Shown in pieces: positions 20,844 to 31,906 of a stretch of DNA of 64,000 nucleotides. Below the pieces are notes generated by a model that ran no database searches, was not told the origin of the DNA, and was given only the letters and a program-made list of their open reading frames with translations. The stretch is from Heliocidaris erythrogramma (taxonomy: Eukaryota > Echinodermata > Echinoidea > Camarodonta > Echinometridae), in NCBI GenBank assembly GCA_025617745.1, contig CM046858.1, forward strand, positions 50,041,925 through 50,105,924, read 5' to 3'. The first letter of the stretch is position 1. Each line of letters starts with the position of its first letter. The translations under genes and the position numbers were made by a program.

Positions 20844-22162
20844 CTGCATAAGATAGACTCAATTATTATTTAGGAAATGCCACCCTCGTGACAGGATCAA
20901 TTAGTACAATAATTACCCTGGGCACCTACCATCGAGCAACTACCCCGTAGGCCATAAGCAATGTAAGACAGTCAAACGAGAGTTTGATTGTATAAACCAT
21001 GACATTCTTATAGACAAATTGGGTTATTATTGATAAGAAGTATAGCCTTAGATTGGTTCAAGATACCTTCATAACGGCAAACTGCGTATTTACGGATAAT
21101 TGTTTCATTAAGAAAAATTATATGTATAATGTTTAATAATAAATAATAATGTTTCTAGGTGTACTATCAAATACTCAGGGCCGATCATGTGTAACAATCT
21201 CTCAAATACCTTGAAATGGAGCAAAAGCCTTTCAGTTTGTAACGTATATATAAGAATCATCTTTTAAGTCTTCCACTCCCTTTTTGCACCCTTTGGTTTT
21301 CATATTGTAGTTGTATAGTTAGTTCCTATTCTGTGAAATTTGCTTTATATATACTTCAGAGATTGGCCCTACATAATCCTGTAGGCCTCTGTCAATCCAA
21401 CCAAAAAAAAAAAAATAAACAGCATTTAATTAAAAAAAAACATCATTACCTTTTTATTTTGGAATGCAAAATTAATATTATTATTTTGTTATTTCCTAAC
21501 GTTCTGGGTGCATATTTTTCTTTCTAAAACTACGTCTACGACTGCTTTTACTTACATGAAATGCAATCATGCCGTTTATATTGCTTTAACCGAGAAAATG
21601 TTCTCAAAAGTCAAATTAGAAGTTACATTCTTTTTTAAAAATAGAGTTTCTAAGTTGTCTTTGGTACTTGTATAAGAAAATAAACCTGTGTTGTTGGTCT
21701 CCCTTTGTGTAGGTGGAGCAGTGGACATCAACGTGGATTCAACGTCAATTTGTGGTGCAAGTGAAGAAGAGTGCGTTATTGGTAAGATATTTGAATCTAT
21801 AGATCGAAAAAAGGGTCACATACAATTTTCAAGAATATTAATATCGAAATAATTTCTTGGTACTACATTTGCTGAACAATCCAATCCGGGCCAGAAGCGC
21901 AGCGGATTAACGCTTTCTGGAAGCCGCTTGCATTCAATCGCACGAACCCCTTCTGTGCAGACAAAAGGAGTTCGTACAAGCTTTGCGATTGTTCTGAAAT
22001 TACGGCGTCCTGGTTGCGTCCGGGTTCATCCAGTATAATATAGTTCATTTCGAGTAATTTGTTACATACCTGCGTGATAACCTGATGAGTGCAGGTCGAA
22101 AAGCCTCGTTATTATGTCTCTTTTTCGTGCCATATTAATATTGATGAAAATCGATCACCCCG
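20844..22162. other. Intron of gene A; one candidate plus-strand exon
   Basis: Part of the 7.6-kb intron between the stalk and transmembrane exons. Apart from the possible exon at 21713-21781 it holds only AT-rich sequence with poly-A runs. Confidence 0.4.
21713..21781 (+). CDS. Possible orphan exon on the plus strand
   Basis: A pyrimidine-rich acceptor (GTCTCCCTTTGTGTAG) precedes 69 bp encoding GAVDINVDSTSICGASEEEC, and a consensus donor (G|GTAAGA) follows. It is symmetric in phase 1. No neighbouring exon on this strand was recognised and the peptide fits no family I can name. It could be an exon of a nested gene, or chance. Confidence 0.3.
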
Positions 22163-22389
22163 TAGAGCCCACAAATGTAAAAATAACCACAAATGTAAAA
22201 ACATTGCACCCTCAAATGTCAGAATAACCACAAATGTCATAAAATGTCAATCACAAGTGTTGAAATAAGCACAAATGTAATAAAAATCGCCCACAAATTT
22301 CAATTTTTACCACAAATGTCATAACACGTCGCCCGCAAATGTAAAAACTCATTGCTTGCAAAAAAAATGCACCGATCGATGTAAGTTAT

Positions 22390-23550
22390 TATGGTAAATT
22401 GCCACTTGGTCAATAACCAAATGGTCTAACATCATTCTGTCTGTTCGTCCATCACCAATTCGTCTAAACTACATTTTGTCTTATAACCATTTGGTCTAAT
22501 AATCAGTTTAATCACTTTGTCTAATCACCACCTCGTCTATAGCCAATTCTTCTAAAACCTGTTTGGTCTAAGCACCACTGCACCCATGTATTGCCACTTG
22601 GTCTACAGCCAGTTGGTCTAATAGCCAATTGGTCCAACATCATTCCGTCTAATATCAGTTGGTCTAATAACCAATTAGTTTAATAATCATTTTGTCCATT
22701 TACCATTTGGTCTAATTTTCACTTTGTCTAATTACCTTTTGGTCTATAGTCAATTCGTCTAATGGCCATTTGGTCTAAAACAATTTGATCTAATAACCAT
22801 TTTGTCCATTATCAGTTGATGTAATTGCCATTTCGTCTAATCATCAAATGGTCTAAACCCAGTTGGTCCAATACCCATTTGGTCTACATATCATTTGGTC
22901 CATTTGTCAGTTAGTCTAACCTCAGTTGGTCTATAATCATTTAGTCAACACCCATTTAATCTAATAACCATTTGGTTGACCCTAAAAAATTAAATGCTGT
23001 TTTCAGCACCAGGGCGGCTGAATTTAGCACTTTCTGAGGGCATGCATAGGGACTGCACTCAGAGTGCTATTTCAGCACTTTCACGGGAGCTGGACCGGCT
23101 CCTTAAACATTCATTAAAAATCGTATTTTGGCGAGCCTCGAACCAGGGTTCGCTGATCGAGAATTGCTGGCATTACCGCTAGCATTACCGCTAGACTAAC
23201 TCACATCGTACGATTTAGAGCAGATCATATTGTTACATAGTGAATTTACGACACCACATAGTTCATGTTATCTACATGACTCCTATGACTAAACTGGATT
23301 GCAAGAAGCATTCGTTAGTCTATTGGTAACGTCAGCGCCTCTCAATCAGCGGAACCTGGTTCGAGGCTCGCCACGGTCACATTTTTTTTTGCTGGTAAAT
23401 TAGCACACTACAAGTGCTAAAACAGCATTTCAGGTGCAGTCACTATACATGCCCCGAAAAAGTAGCACTTCAGTTTTTGCAGTGTATAATTGTCATTTGG
23501 TCTAATTACCATTTGGTCTAATCATCGTTTTGTCTAATGACCAACTGGGC
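22390..23550. repeat. Degenerate CCATTTGGTCTAATA minisatellite
   Basis: About 40 irregular 14-15-bp units around CCATTTGGTCTAAT fill 22400-22978, are interrupted by a MITE (22979-23486), and resume to 23550. A short inverted piece (GACCAAATGGCAATTAGAC) occurs at about 25475, near the other arm. Confidence 0.75.
22979..23486. mobile_element. tRNA-bearing inverted-repeat MITE, copy 1
   Basis: The left end (CCCTAAAAAATTAAATGCTG) and right end (AGCACTTCAGTTTTTGCAGT) are related inverted. Each half holds a tRNA-like segment pointing outward-in: near 23130-23215 on the minus strand and near 23310-23370 on the plus strand (TAGTCTATTGGTAACG, then CCTGGTTCGAGGC). It interrupts the minisatellite. The second copy is at 44470-50609, expanded by insertions. 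Confidence 0.65.
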
Positions 23551-24209
23551 TAATTTCTTGTTTTCCCCCAACAAAACTACTCTAGGTGGCTTTGACTAAA
23601 CAGTCAGGTATCGGTTCGGCGCACTGGCCGAAATTTTCGAACTTATTTGCAGTAATTGTATATTAAGTTGTTTTGGGGGCACTAAAAAAAAAGAGGAGAA
23701 AAAAGGTGACCTGATGGAGCATGGCATGAATTAATTACATGTGTTTGTTTGATTATCTCGTGAATAATTTTTCGTTATGTTATTCCTTGCTTTTATCCTT
23801 TCATTTTTCCATATTTTCTTTAGTTGTGTTATTTTTTAATTCCATTTATCACCTCTTCCAACTTTCCATATGTTAATCTTTATATTATTTCTTCTATCGT
23901 CTTTCTCTTTCTCTCTCTATGTTTTCACTCTTTATTCCTTGGTTTATCTTTGTATCATTTTGCCTTTTTTGCCTTTTTTTTTTTTTTTTTTTTTTTGCTT
24001 TTCATCTCTAATTTCATTATTATTCTTCTTCTTCCGTTTATATAATTTTACAATCTTCTCTTCCATCTTTCGCAATGGTTTTCCTTATTCTTCGACCATT
24101 TCTCTCTCTCTCTCTCTTTCTCTATCTTTACGTTAGGCCTATGTCTGTATCCTTCTATACCTTAACTTTCAATCTTCCCTATTGAATGGATCAATATAAA
24201 TGTTACATA

Positions 24210-24717
24210 TATTAACAGACTACAACGAATTCAGAATCGTGCTGCCCGTATTGTCTCAAATGCAAGGAAATATGACCATGTGTCTCCCTTGTTAAGACAA
24301 CTTCATTGGTTGCCTGTTTCCAAGAGAATAATGTATAAAGTTGCACTGTCTGTTTATCAGTCCATTCATAATCTAGCCCCGCACTACATTTCCAGTTTAT
24401 TTTGCCCCATCCAGCAATCACGTTATTCATTACGTTCAAGGTCAGACCCTCTTCTTCTTCAAATCCCCCACTTTAATTCGAAGAAAGGTCAACAAAATAT
24501 AACTTTTTCTGGTCCTACTATTTGTAATAGTCTACCCTTAAACATTCGTTCCTGCCCATGCCTTCAGTTGAATCTTTTAAAAGAAATCTTAAGACTTATT
24601 TGTTTTCTCTGATTGGATTTGCTTGTGTGCACTTGGAGAGCAAAATAATTACGTTGTTTCATTTTTTCTTATTGCTAGGCGCCTTGAGCATGTTATGGTA
24701 AGGCGCTATATAAATAC
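24210..24717 (+). pseudogene. 3' end of an L2/CR1-like LINE
   Basis: The frame encodes LQRIQNRAARIV-type sequence, then LRQLHWLPVSKRI and later FSGPTICNSLPLNIRS, the C-terminal part of L2/CR1 RT proteins. It ends with a 3' tail GGCGCCTTGAGC, then GGCGCTATATAAAT. The same tail occurs on SINE-like repeats elsewhere in the window. The copy is 5'-truncated, as is usual for LINEs. Confidence 0.75.
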
Positions 24718-25067
24718 TAGTCTAGTTCTGGACTCTCTTTACTGAATTCTTTTTTCGACGACTGTACGTATTATGCCGAGTGATTGGCGCGATCCGGAAA
24801 CCTGATGGCCCGAGCAAAAGAGAGTCCAGTGAAATTGCTCCACGCTGACGTCAGGGGTCCAAAGTTCACTAGCGCTTTAGCATGGGGAGGTGCGGCCAAT
24901 TTTAATTGCTCTCCCTGAAAAATCTCAGGGAAAGTCGTCAGCGTGGAGCAATTGCACTGGACTCTTTTTTCGGGGCCAACAGGTTCTCGCGATCGTGCCA
25001 TCACTCGGCTTATCGCGTATAGTCGGCGAATAAAAAAAATCAATAAAAAGAGTCCAGAACTAGACTA
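24718..25067. mobile_element. 350-bp MITE inserted in the LINE tail
   Basis: The inverted ends TAGTCTAGTTCTGGACTCT and its complement are flanked by a 9-bp direct repeat TATAAATAC (24709-24717 and 25068-25076). The interior has a second inverted pair around TTGCTCCACGCTGACG. No coding content. Confidence 0.75.
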
Positions 25068-26447
25068 TATAAATACCAATATGTACGTATGTATGTAATA
25101 TTCATCGATTAATTTACCTTCACTTCCGTCTTTCCTTATAGTACTCTTTATATTCATTCTTCCATCATCGCTCTCATTGTGCCATTCTATTATTATCATC
25201 AATATAACTACATGTACCACAATGCAGGGAAATGGAACGTTTATGAAAGTGGGGACTAATGCCTCTTGCCCGGGTATCAACATTTTGCGAGCGAGCGAAG
25301 CGAGCGGCCAAACATTATTACAATGTATATCTTTAAAACGTGATCTCTTCGAACTATATATTGTGCATAATCATTCAACAAAATTATATGAAACGTGTCT
25401 ACTCAAAAAGTGAATGGGCTGCAGCCCCATCACCCCCCCCCCCCCCCGGGGCCCGGTTCCAAAATTGACTATAGACCAAATGGCAATTAGACGCAATGAC
25501 AATTGCGGGCTGATAAGTTGTTTATTGCGCGGTTTCGAAAGTCAATGGGATTTTGCGTGTTAAATAGCGGGCAATAATTTTTTACAATATTTTCGAGTTC
25601 CCTCTAGATGTCCAATTTTGTTAATAATAATGATATGGAGTGGTTACTTTCGGGGGATACAACATTAATTGCCCTCACTAGATGCGTATTAATTGCTGTT
25701 CTATGTAGAGATCGATGGATTATGTGATATTTTTTTTCTTGCCATTGAAGTTTATGATCAGCTCTTCGACCCCAGTCTCTGTAAACTGATCATAAAATGG
25801 GAAACCACTAGTAAACCACTAGTTTAATAATTTTTTACATTTGCGGTTGACATGTTTTGACTTTTGTGGTAAAGGGTGTTTCAATATTAATTAGGGATAT
25901 TAATGGTCAGGAAAACCTTATCTTACATGGCTGCATTATGCAAGCAATGAGTTTTTGCATTTGCCGTCAACAAGTTATGACATTTGTGTTAAAAAGGGAA
26001 TTTTTTTACATTTGTAGGCGAAATGTTTTTACATTTGTGGTTAAACAGATTTTTACATTTGTGGGCGATTTTTTATTACATTTGTGGTTATTTTTACATT
26101 TGTGGGTGGAATGTTTTTACATTTGTGGCTATTTTTATATTTGTGGTTTATTTTTGCATTTGTGAGCTCTACCCCCCCCCCCCCCCCCCCCCATCCATTG
26201 AAAGAAAATTCAAGAAATCCCTTCGTAACAGTTAGGTAGGCATATTTTTTTTTAGGTAGTTTTACCCTTTCAACACACTTTGGAAGTTAAATTAATGCCT
26301 AATCACAAGACATGAATACTTGGTAAATCATAAACTTTTCAGCCTCTCAATTAAAAGTAAAGGAGACGAATACAACATGATACTACTTGGGAGCTTTTCC
26401 GTCTTTTTCTTTTTTTTTCTAGAAAGACCCTCTGCAAACTGAACCTG

Positions 26448-27823
26448 GGCCCATATTCATAAAAGCTTAAAATGCTCCTTAGTTGTCAACTAGGCACTAG
26501 TAGGTATTCATAAAACCCTGTCAAGTTCTAGTTGGCAGCTAAGCCCTATTCATGATGCCTAGTTGGCAACTACATTAATTGTCCCTAGTTGTCAACTAAA
26601 TCTACGCTAGTTGGCAGCTAGACCGAAATGGTATTCATAAAACCTGACTAAGCTTAGTTGGCAACTAAATTTCATTGAAAATTTAGAGTTGATGTAGAGT
26701 ACCTCTAAATCACCTGTTGGCAACAAAGCGTTATACATCGCCAGTCATCAGAGTAATGACATGGTCAGAAATTTTATGGAAGAGAAGAGATTTGCGGGAG
26801 AAATGAAGAGGGTATGTTTCGGAAGAGATAGGGATCACACGTACATATTATGCAGATTTTCTAAAGTGCTGTAGATTTTCCCAAGAAAATGACTTTATCT
26901 AACATTATGTAAATTATGATTTATGTCATAAATACCATCACCACGAAGAGAAAATAAATCGTATTGTTTCAGTCATTCTGAAAAATTAAATTTAAAACTT
27001 GCCTCCCTCCCCCATAAAGAATAAAATAATGTATCATGTGACCTCTTGAACGTTGCATTTCCTCACACATATGTCGGGGACATATACTTTTACTAGTATT
27101 TTAACAAGAAGACACCCAATGGTTTTCTTTTATGTAGATATGTGTGAGGAACAATATCCTTAAAACACTGGAACCCTTTTGACAAAAAAGAAGAGAAAAA
27201 CAATGTGAAAGAAAGGTATAAATAGGGAAATAGAAGAAAAAACTTAGAAAAATTAAAAGAAATGGACACTAAGGAGAGAGAAAATAAAACAGAGAAAAAA
27301 TCGAATGATAGAAAATAAGGTAAAAATGTGGAAGACTAAGTTTGACTACAGCCATGTGGGATTTCTAAATCATTTATTCAAACCATTCAAGTAAAAGGCA
27401 TCAATCATTGGCTGTTTAATAATAGTTTGGGAAATAAAACCCGTGCTCTATGGAAATTGGCCTGGCAGGGTAAACAATTTACACATTTTCCCCTTTCTAC
27501 CAAGTCTATTCTACCCAAGAGCACAGCAGTCAATTCTCTAGTTGGCAACTAAATCCTTCCCTAGTTTGATACTAATTGGCAAGATTCTCTGTAAGGTTTC
27601 ATGAATATTAATTTAGTTGGCACCTTATTAGTTGCAAACTATACATAAAAGACTGTCAGTGCTGCACAAAGAATTATGTAAAGTAACCTTACAAAAGCCA
27701 TGTAGTCTCTATTCATTAATTCCACCCACACTGACTCCACCAGAAGGCAAACAATGGCTAGTTACCAACTAGCTGAGCTACATAATTGGCAACTAGCTTA
27801 GTAGGGTTTTATGAATATGAGCC
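26448..27823. mobile_element. Foldback element with TAGTTGGCAACTA-repeat arms
   Basis: The ends GGGCCCATATTCATAAAA and, inverted, GGCTCATATTCATAAAA bound 1.38 kb. Both arms contain many copies of the quasi-palindromic TAGTTGGCAACTA (about 26480-26670 and 27535-27805). The middle is AT-rich and unique. No transposase. Confidence 0.7.
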
Positions 27824-27833
27824 GTGATGTGTA

Positions 27834-28078
27834 TACACTCTTAGAAAAAATGGTGCTGATTAGAAGCTTTTCTTGTCCCACATTTGGAACCTTTTATGGT
27901 TCTACAATGAACCATTACTAGCCCATTAATGTTCTCTAAAGGGTGCTAAAGGGGTCTTTGGAACCATTATTCATTGTACACATGAAAAAAAAAGAACCAT
28001 TTATAGAACCCCTTTTCTGTAGGGTTGTAAATACGAGACAAAAAAGCGTTCTTACTGGCACATTTTTCTAAGCGTGTA
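27834..28078. mobile_element. MITE with TACACTCTTAGAAAAA ends
   Basis: The left end TACACTCTTAGAAAAAATG and right end, inverted, TACACGCTTAGAAAAATG enclose 245 bp with GGTTCTA and GAACCAT motifs. It lies ten bases from the previous element. The following 28079-28415 holds only a poly-C run near 28329-28347. Confidence 0.65.
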
Positions 28079-28415
28079 CTTGGACAGCCAAGACACGTAC
28101 ATGTAAATAACGGTGCACGGACGCCATAATGTCACTAATAACAGAGTAACCCACCTAGAGCAGTGACCTAAGAAAAGGCAAAAAATATCTTTTGTTCTTA
28201 ACGTTATTTAATGAGGTTTTAAAAGCAATTCAATGATTTAATGTTTTGACTTTGAAATAATTACGTAAGCTGAGTGAAATGTCACTTTTAGTTTTTTTAT
28301 TGAATGAACATTTTGTTGGTGCCCTTGCCCCCCCCCCCCCCCCCCCCATCTTAAGATACACTAGTGTTTAGAAGATCTGATATCGGTTTTCAGCGAAAAT
28401 TTCTTGAATTTGTAC

Positions 28416-28532
28416 CGGGTAAAGTTGTGGAGGATTCTCTTTCCGTTGTCGGTCTTCCTTCAGTTTGTTTTGTCGAGTCAGACGTTGCAGGTGACACCTC
28501 CGTACTTGTTTCCGGGGTTAATATTACGCTTA
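28416..28532 (-). CDS. Gene A stalk exon (Ser/Thr-rich)
   Basis: A 117-bp symmetric phase-1 exon between a CATTCAG acceptor and a CCCG|GTACAA donor. It encodes about 39 residues (ILTPETSTEVSPATSDSTKQ, then RPTTERESSTTLP), rich in Ser, Thr and Pro and lacking Cys. That is typical of an O-glycosylated stalk between folded domains and the membrane. It joins the WSC exon (N then Leu) and the transmembrane exon (Ala then LYAG) in frame, which is the main evidence for it. The function as a spacer is inferred. Confidence 0.7.
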
Positions 28533-28932
28533 CTGAATGGACATGAACGTTATCAAAAAACAGTATTCTATTACAGAAATGATAATACATAAATGGTATT
28601 GTCATCTAATCTGATTAACACAAAATTTGGAATATGGATTTGATTTGAATATACCTCAGTTTACTTTATTATTTCATAAGTATTTTTTGACTCATTCCGA
28701 AAATCCATAAATATTAAAAGGATATTACTGGGTTATTTACAAGTCTTTTATTCACTTGCACGTAATAGATTTGCATTTATTGTATGCCTTGTTGATGCAA
28801 TAAACTTTGATATCAAGATTTTGATAATATTACTGTTGAACTCATAATCAATTCAGAAATCTAACCGAATCAAATATTCATTTCCCCTTAACAATGAAAT
28901 AGTATCAAACCCGAATAGTAGAACAAACTTAC

Positions 28933-29217
28933 AGTTAAACACAGCTAGTGCATCAGCTCCACCGCAAGAACTATACGTGTCTCCACTACACGTGAACTGG
29001 CATTTATCCGTTTCAAGCGTACCCAAACGATCGTAAACTGTACTGGCATTACCACAGTAGCATTCATTATTGTATTCCACTCCAGCGTAGATATAGTCAT
29101 TCTCGTTGCATAGTTTAATACACTTTCCGATTGTCAGATTAGATATACCAAAGGTTTGGCTGTCTGATAAGACCCGATCGGAAGCATTGTCTCTGAAGCA
29201 CCCAATATAGCGTTCAT
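28933..29217 (-). CDS. Gene A WSC-domain exon
   Basis: A 285-bp exon (GGGTAG acceptor, T|GTAAGT donor), symmetric in phase 1. It encodes a whole WSC domain from ERYIGCFRD through CYCGNAS and TDKCQFTC to CGGADALAVFN with the eight expected cysteines. WSC domains are extracellular and thought to bind glycans. The preceding SRCR exon leaves G, giving Asp at the junction (VCY-D-ERYIGCF). The paralogous exon at 133-866 has identical borders. Confidence in the domain is high; the ligand is unknown. Confidence 0.88.
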
Positions 29218-29374
29218 CTACCCAAATAAAATATTTGTATTTTATTCATTCATTTATTTATTAACAACGGTTTATAGATCTCTACAAAATATTCGCTGCC
29301 AGTTGGTCAAATTGCAGATTTTGTTTCTCTTAATAGGATAACATAACATGAATTATAACGAATAATAATAATAA

Positions 29375-30387
29375 TATAGGTTTTCCTGCACATTTTTGTC
29401 ACCTTTCCATTCGATTTCGTCAGTTTTCAATTCAATTTCGTCAGGAAATTCTTTCTGTGTTCAAATCCTAAGTTCAATTTCGTCACATAGTCATTCGTAT
29501 TCGTCAATTGTCAACCAAATTCAAACATTAGGCATTGTAATTCGTCAATTGTCACTGAAATTCGTCTCTGCCGCCAAGCGAGTGCGGAATGGTAGGATCA
29601 ATTTCGTCATTATGTCACATAAATTCACTATTTTGTCATTCAAATTCTATTCAAATTTTATTTTGATATGGCCTTTTTATTTCTAACCACTTTATTTTTA
29701 CTTTCACTTGATATATATATATTTGTAGAAATTGCTTTGCATTATCACATATATATAATGAAACAAAAACGTATTATGTTCATGCCAAGTAATTCAGAAA
29801 TGGGCAGATTTTATGTTTATGGAAAGTTTTCACTTAACTACGAACTATGAAGATTATGTTTCCCATTTTTTATGTTGTATACATTCATTTATATTTGGAG
29901 AATATACACTGCTTCAGTTGCATCCAATCATAATTATTGCCTTTAACGAAATTTTATATATATTGTGTCACTTTTTAATGTATGTGTAAGCATAATTGAA
30001 GTGGATATTGTGAAGATATGAGGTTGTGTGTGCTGTAAACAGAAAATGTGTTTTTATGATTGAATCAACTGAAATGTTGCAAGTAAACGCAAGAATCTCA
30101 ACATTAATTACACTGTATGTCTGAGTGACGATTTAGACGAAAAGGAATGCACATAGACGAAATTGATTCTGCTTTATATTGCCCAGCCACTGTGACCGAC
30201 GAATTTGATTTGCAATTGACGAAAATGGGTACACAAATAACGAAAATGAACGAAGATTTAACGAAATTGATCGACAAAAGACGAAATTGAGGAGCATTCG
30301 CACATTCCAAAGTGTCCCGGACGAAATTGAATGCACATTTTATAAAATTGGTTGACGTTTTGACGAAAATGAGCGGGAAAACCTATA
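29375..30387. mobile_element. Foldback element with ATTTCGTCA-repeat arms
   Basis: The ends TATAGGTTTTCCTGCACA and, inverted, TATAGGTTTTCCCGCTCA bound about 1.0 kb. Each arm (29395-29640 and 30120-30385) is a run of irregular units around AATTTCGTCA or its complement. The centre is AT-rich without coding content. It lies in a gene A intron. Confidence 0.75.
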
Positions 30388-31181
30388 ATAATCTAAATTA
30401 TCGGAATATAGTATAATGAAGGGTTATTCAAACATAAGCACAATGAGCACGTATGAGCATTATACGTCAGTAATACGTCAAGTACATGAATAAGACACAA
30501 GTAAATGAATAAAGCACTATTATTAATATCATAACATCATATATACGAGCAGTATAGTTCTCCTTAAAGTTTGATGCATGCCTGATCTGAATACAGTGGA
30601 AAGTTAACATCATGAATTAATTTCAGATGGCTGGTATCACTCTTCAGTGTAGATTTTTACTTTTGATGGAAAGTTGACTTTTCCCTTCGTATGAAATTTA
30701 ATTTCATATTTATGCCTTAACTTAGATTGTAATTTTTAACAATGTTTAGCTTTGTCAGTGAAAAGGAAATCGAAATAAAACTTGTTGAATACGGTCACAT
30801 ATTGTTTCACTCGTTTCAAAAAGTCTATGTGCAGCATATTTCTATATTTCCGCCAGTGATTTTCGATGTACTTCAGTGTAAATCTTTCGAACTATGGTAT
30901 CCAAGTCTAGACTCAACGCTGTCTACGCCAAGCTCTAGTAGGTTCGTTCACATTTGTGCATACTACCCATTTGTCTGTTTTTACATGTATTGTGCAAACT
31001 TTACATGCTGGGGAGGATCTAAACTGTGCACATCAGCTTAGAATATTTTTTTTTCTCCGTGTATTACCTTGATCAAAGAATTATGACAATTATGTGTAGG
31101 GGGCGAGTACCACAAACTGTACATGGGCTTTATTTGTAAGAGAAGAAACAGTGACATGCATTGTATTGAAAATCTAGCTAC
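30388..31181. other. Intron of gene A, nothing recognised
   Basis: AT-rich sequence between the WSC exon and the second SRCR exon. The ORF-like stretch at 30742-31041 has no family resemblance. Confidence 0.4.
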
Positions 31182-31271
31182 CGTAGCAAACAGCGGCTCC
31201 CAGCCCGCCTGTTGAGTCTGACGCACATTCAGGATCGACATGTTCCACGCAGTGAGTGAGGTTTTCTTGAT
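31182..31271 (-). CDS. Gene A second SRCR exon
   Basis: A 90-bp symmetric phase-1 exon (TTTTAG acceptor, G|GTAGCT donor). It encodes QENLTHCVEHVDPECASDS and GGLGAAVCY, the C-terminal third of an SRCR domain with its last three cysteines. With the exon at 31581-31799 it makes a domain of about 103 residues and six cysteines split over two exons, as in group A SRCR domains. The phase fits both neighbours (G+AT gives Asp each time). The equivalent exon of gene B is at 998-1072. Confidence 0.82.
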
Positions 31272-31580
31272 CTAAAATGGGAAATAAAAACATGAACTAT
31301 TGAAAAGGTAAACGCTAATGAACATTGACTGTTCTACTTTAAAACAGTTCAAATACTACGTTTCATAACGTTAAGGTCTTACGGCGATTTTTTTAAATAT
31401 TAATAACTCAAACCTTTATTCTATTTTCAAACCTGCCAGCTTTTGCTCTTTAATTCCCATTTTCAAACCTGTCAGCTTTGACTCTTTAAATAACGGGTAA
31501 TTAAAGATTTAAAGCGGACAGATTTGAAAATAAATAATCTTGGAATAGCCATTTGAAGTCTCTGGATCTTGCAAATTTAC

Positions 31581-31799
31581 CTCCGCTGCAGGCAAAATAC
31601 GTTGATGCATTATTCTGTCCGCCCCCAAACGGAGAGTTTGTGATGTGCTTATTCGCTCCTTTGAATCCTAACTGCCTGCAGATCACTTTAACCACATTCA
31701 GCGTCAAATGCTGTCCACAGGTCTTACGCCAAGATTTGCCACCATCGGAAGAATATTCAATGTTTCCTACATATTGGGACGGTCCATCTGTCAATCTCA
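31581..31799 (-). CDS. Gene A first SRCR exon
   Basis: A 219-bp phase-1 exon with a TTAAAG acceptor and GGAG|GTAAAT donor. It encodes VRLTDGPSQYVGNIEYS, WRKTCGQHLTLNVV, VICRQLGFKGAN, NSPFGGG and YFACSG: the VRL start, the W-x(3)-C and the VICRQLGF core of an SRCR domain. SRCR domains are extracellular ligand-binding modules common in marine invertebrate immune receptors. The phase-1 start requires an upstream exon, probably a signal peptide or further SRCR/WSC domains. None was recognised between 31.8 and 64 kb. Confidence 0.85.
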
Positions 31800-31906
31800 C
31801 TTTAATATAAAGAAGAAAAGGAAACATTAAAAAGTTCTAAATTAGTTCCATTGACAAACACAGCCAAATATTAATTACATTAAATGTAATTTATAGAATT
31901 TAAGGA

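Larger units (their letters stand above)
22163..26171. mobile_element. Foldback element with CACAAATGTAAAA-repeat arms
   Basis: The outer ends match inverted: TAGAGCCCACAAATG at 22163 and, reversed at 26171, TAGAGCTCACAAATG. Each arm (22163-22350 and about 25830-26171) is a run of degenerate 14-18-bp units around CCACAAATGTAAAA, in opposite orientation. Inside the left arm lies a second repeat field (22390-23550). The middle carries a LINE piece, two MITEs and microsatellites. The organisation resembles sea urchin TU elements; no transposase is seen. Confidence 0.7.
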
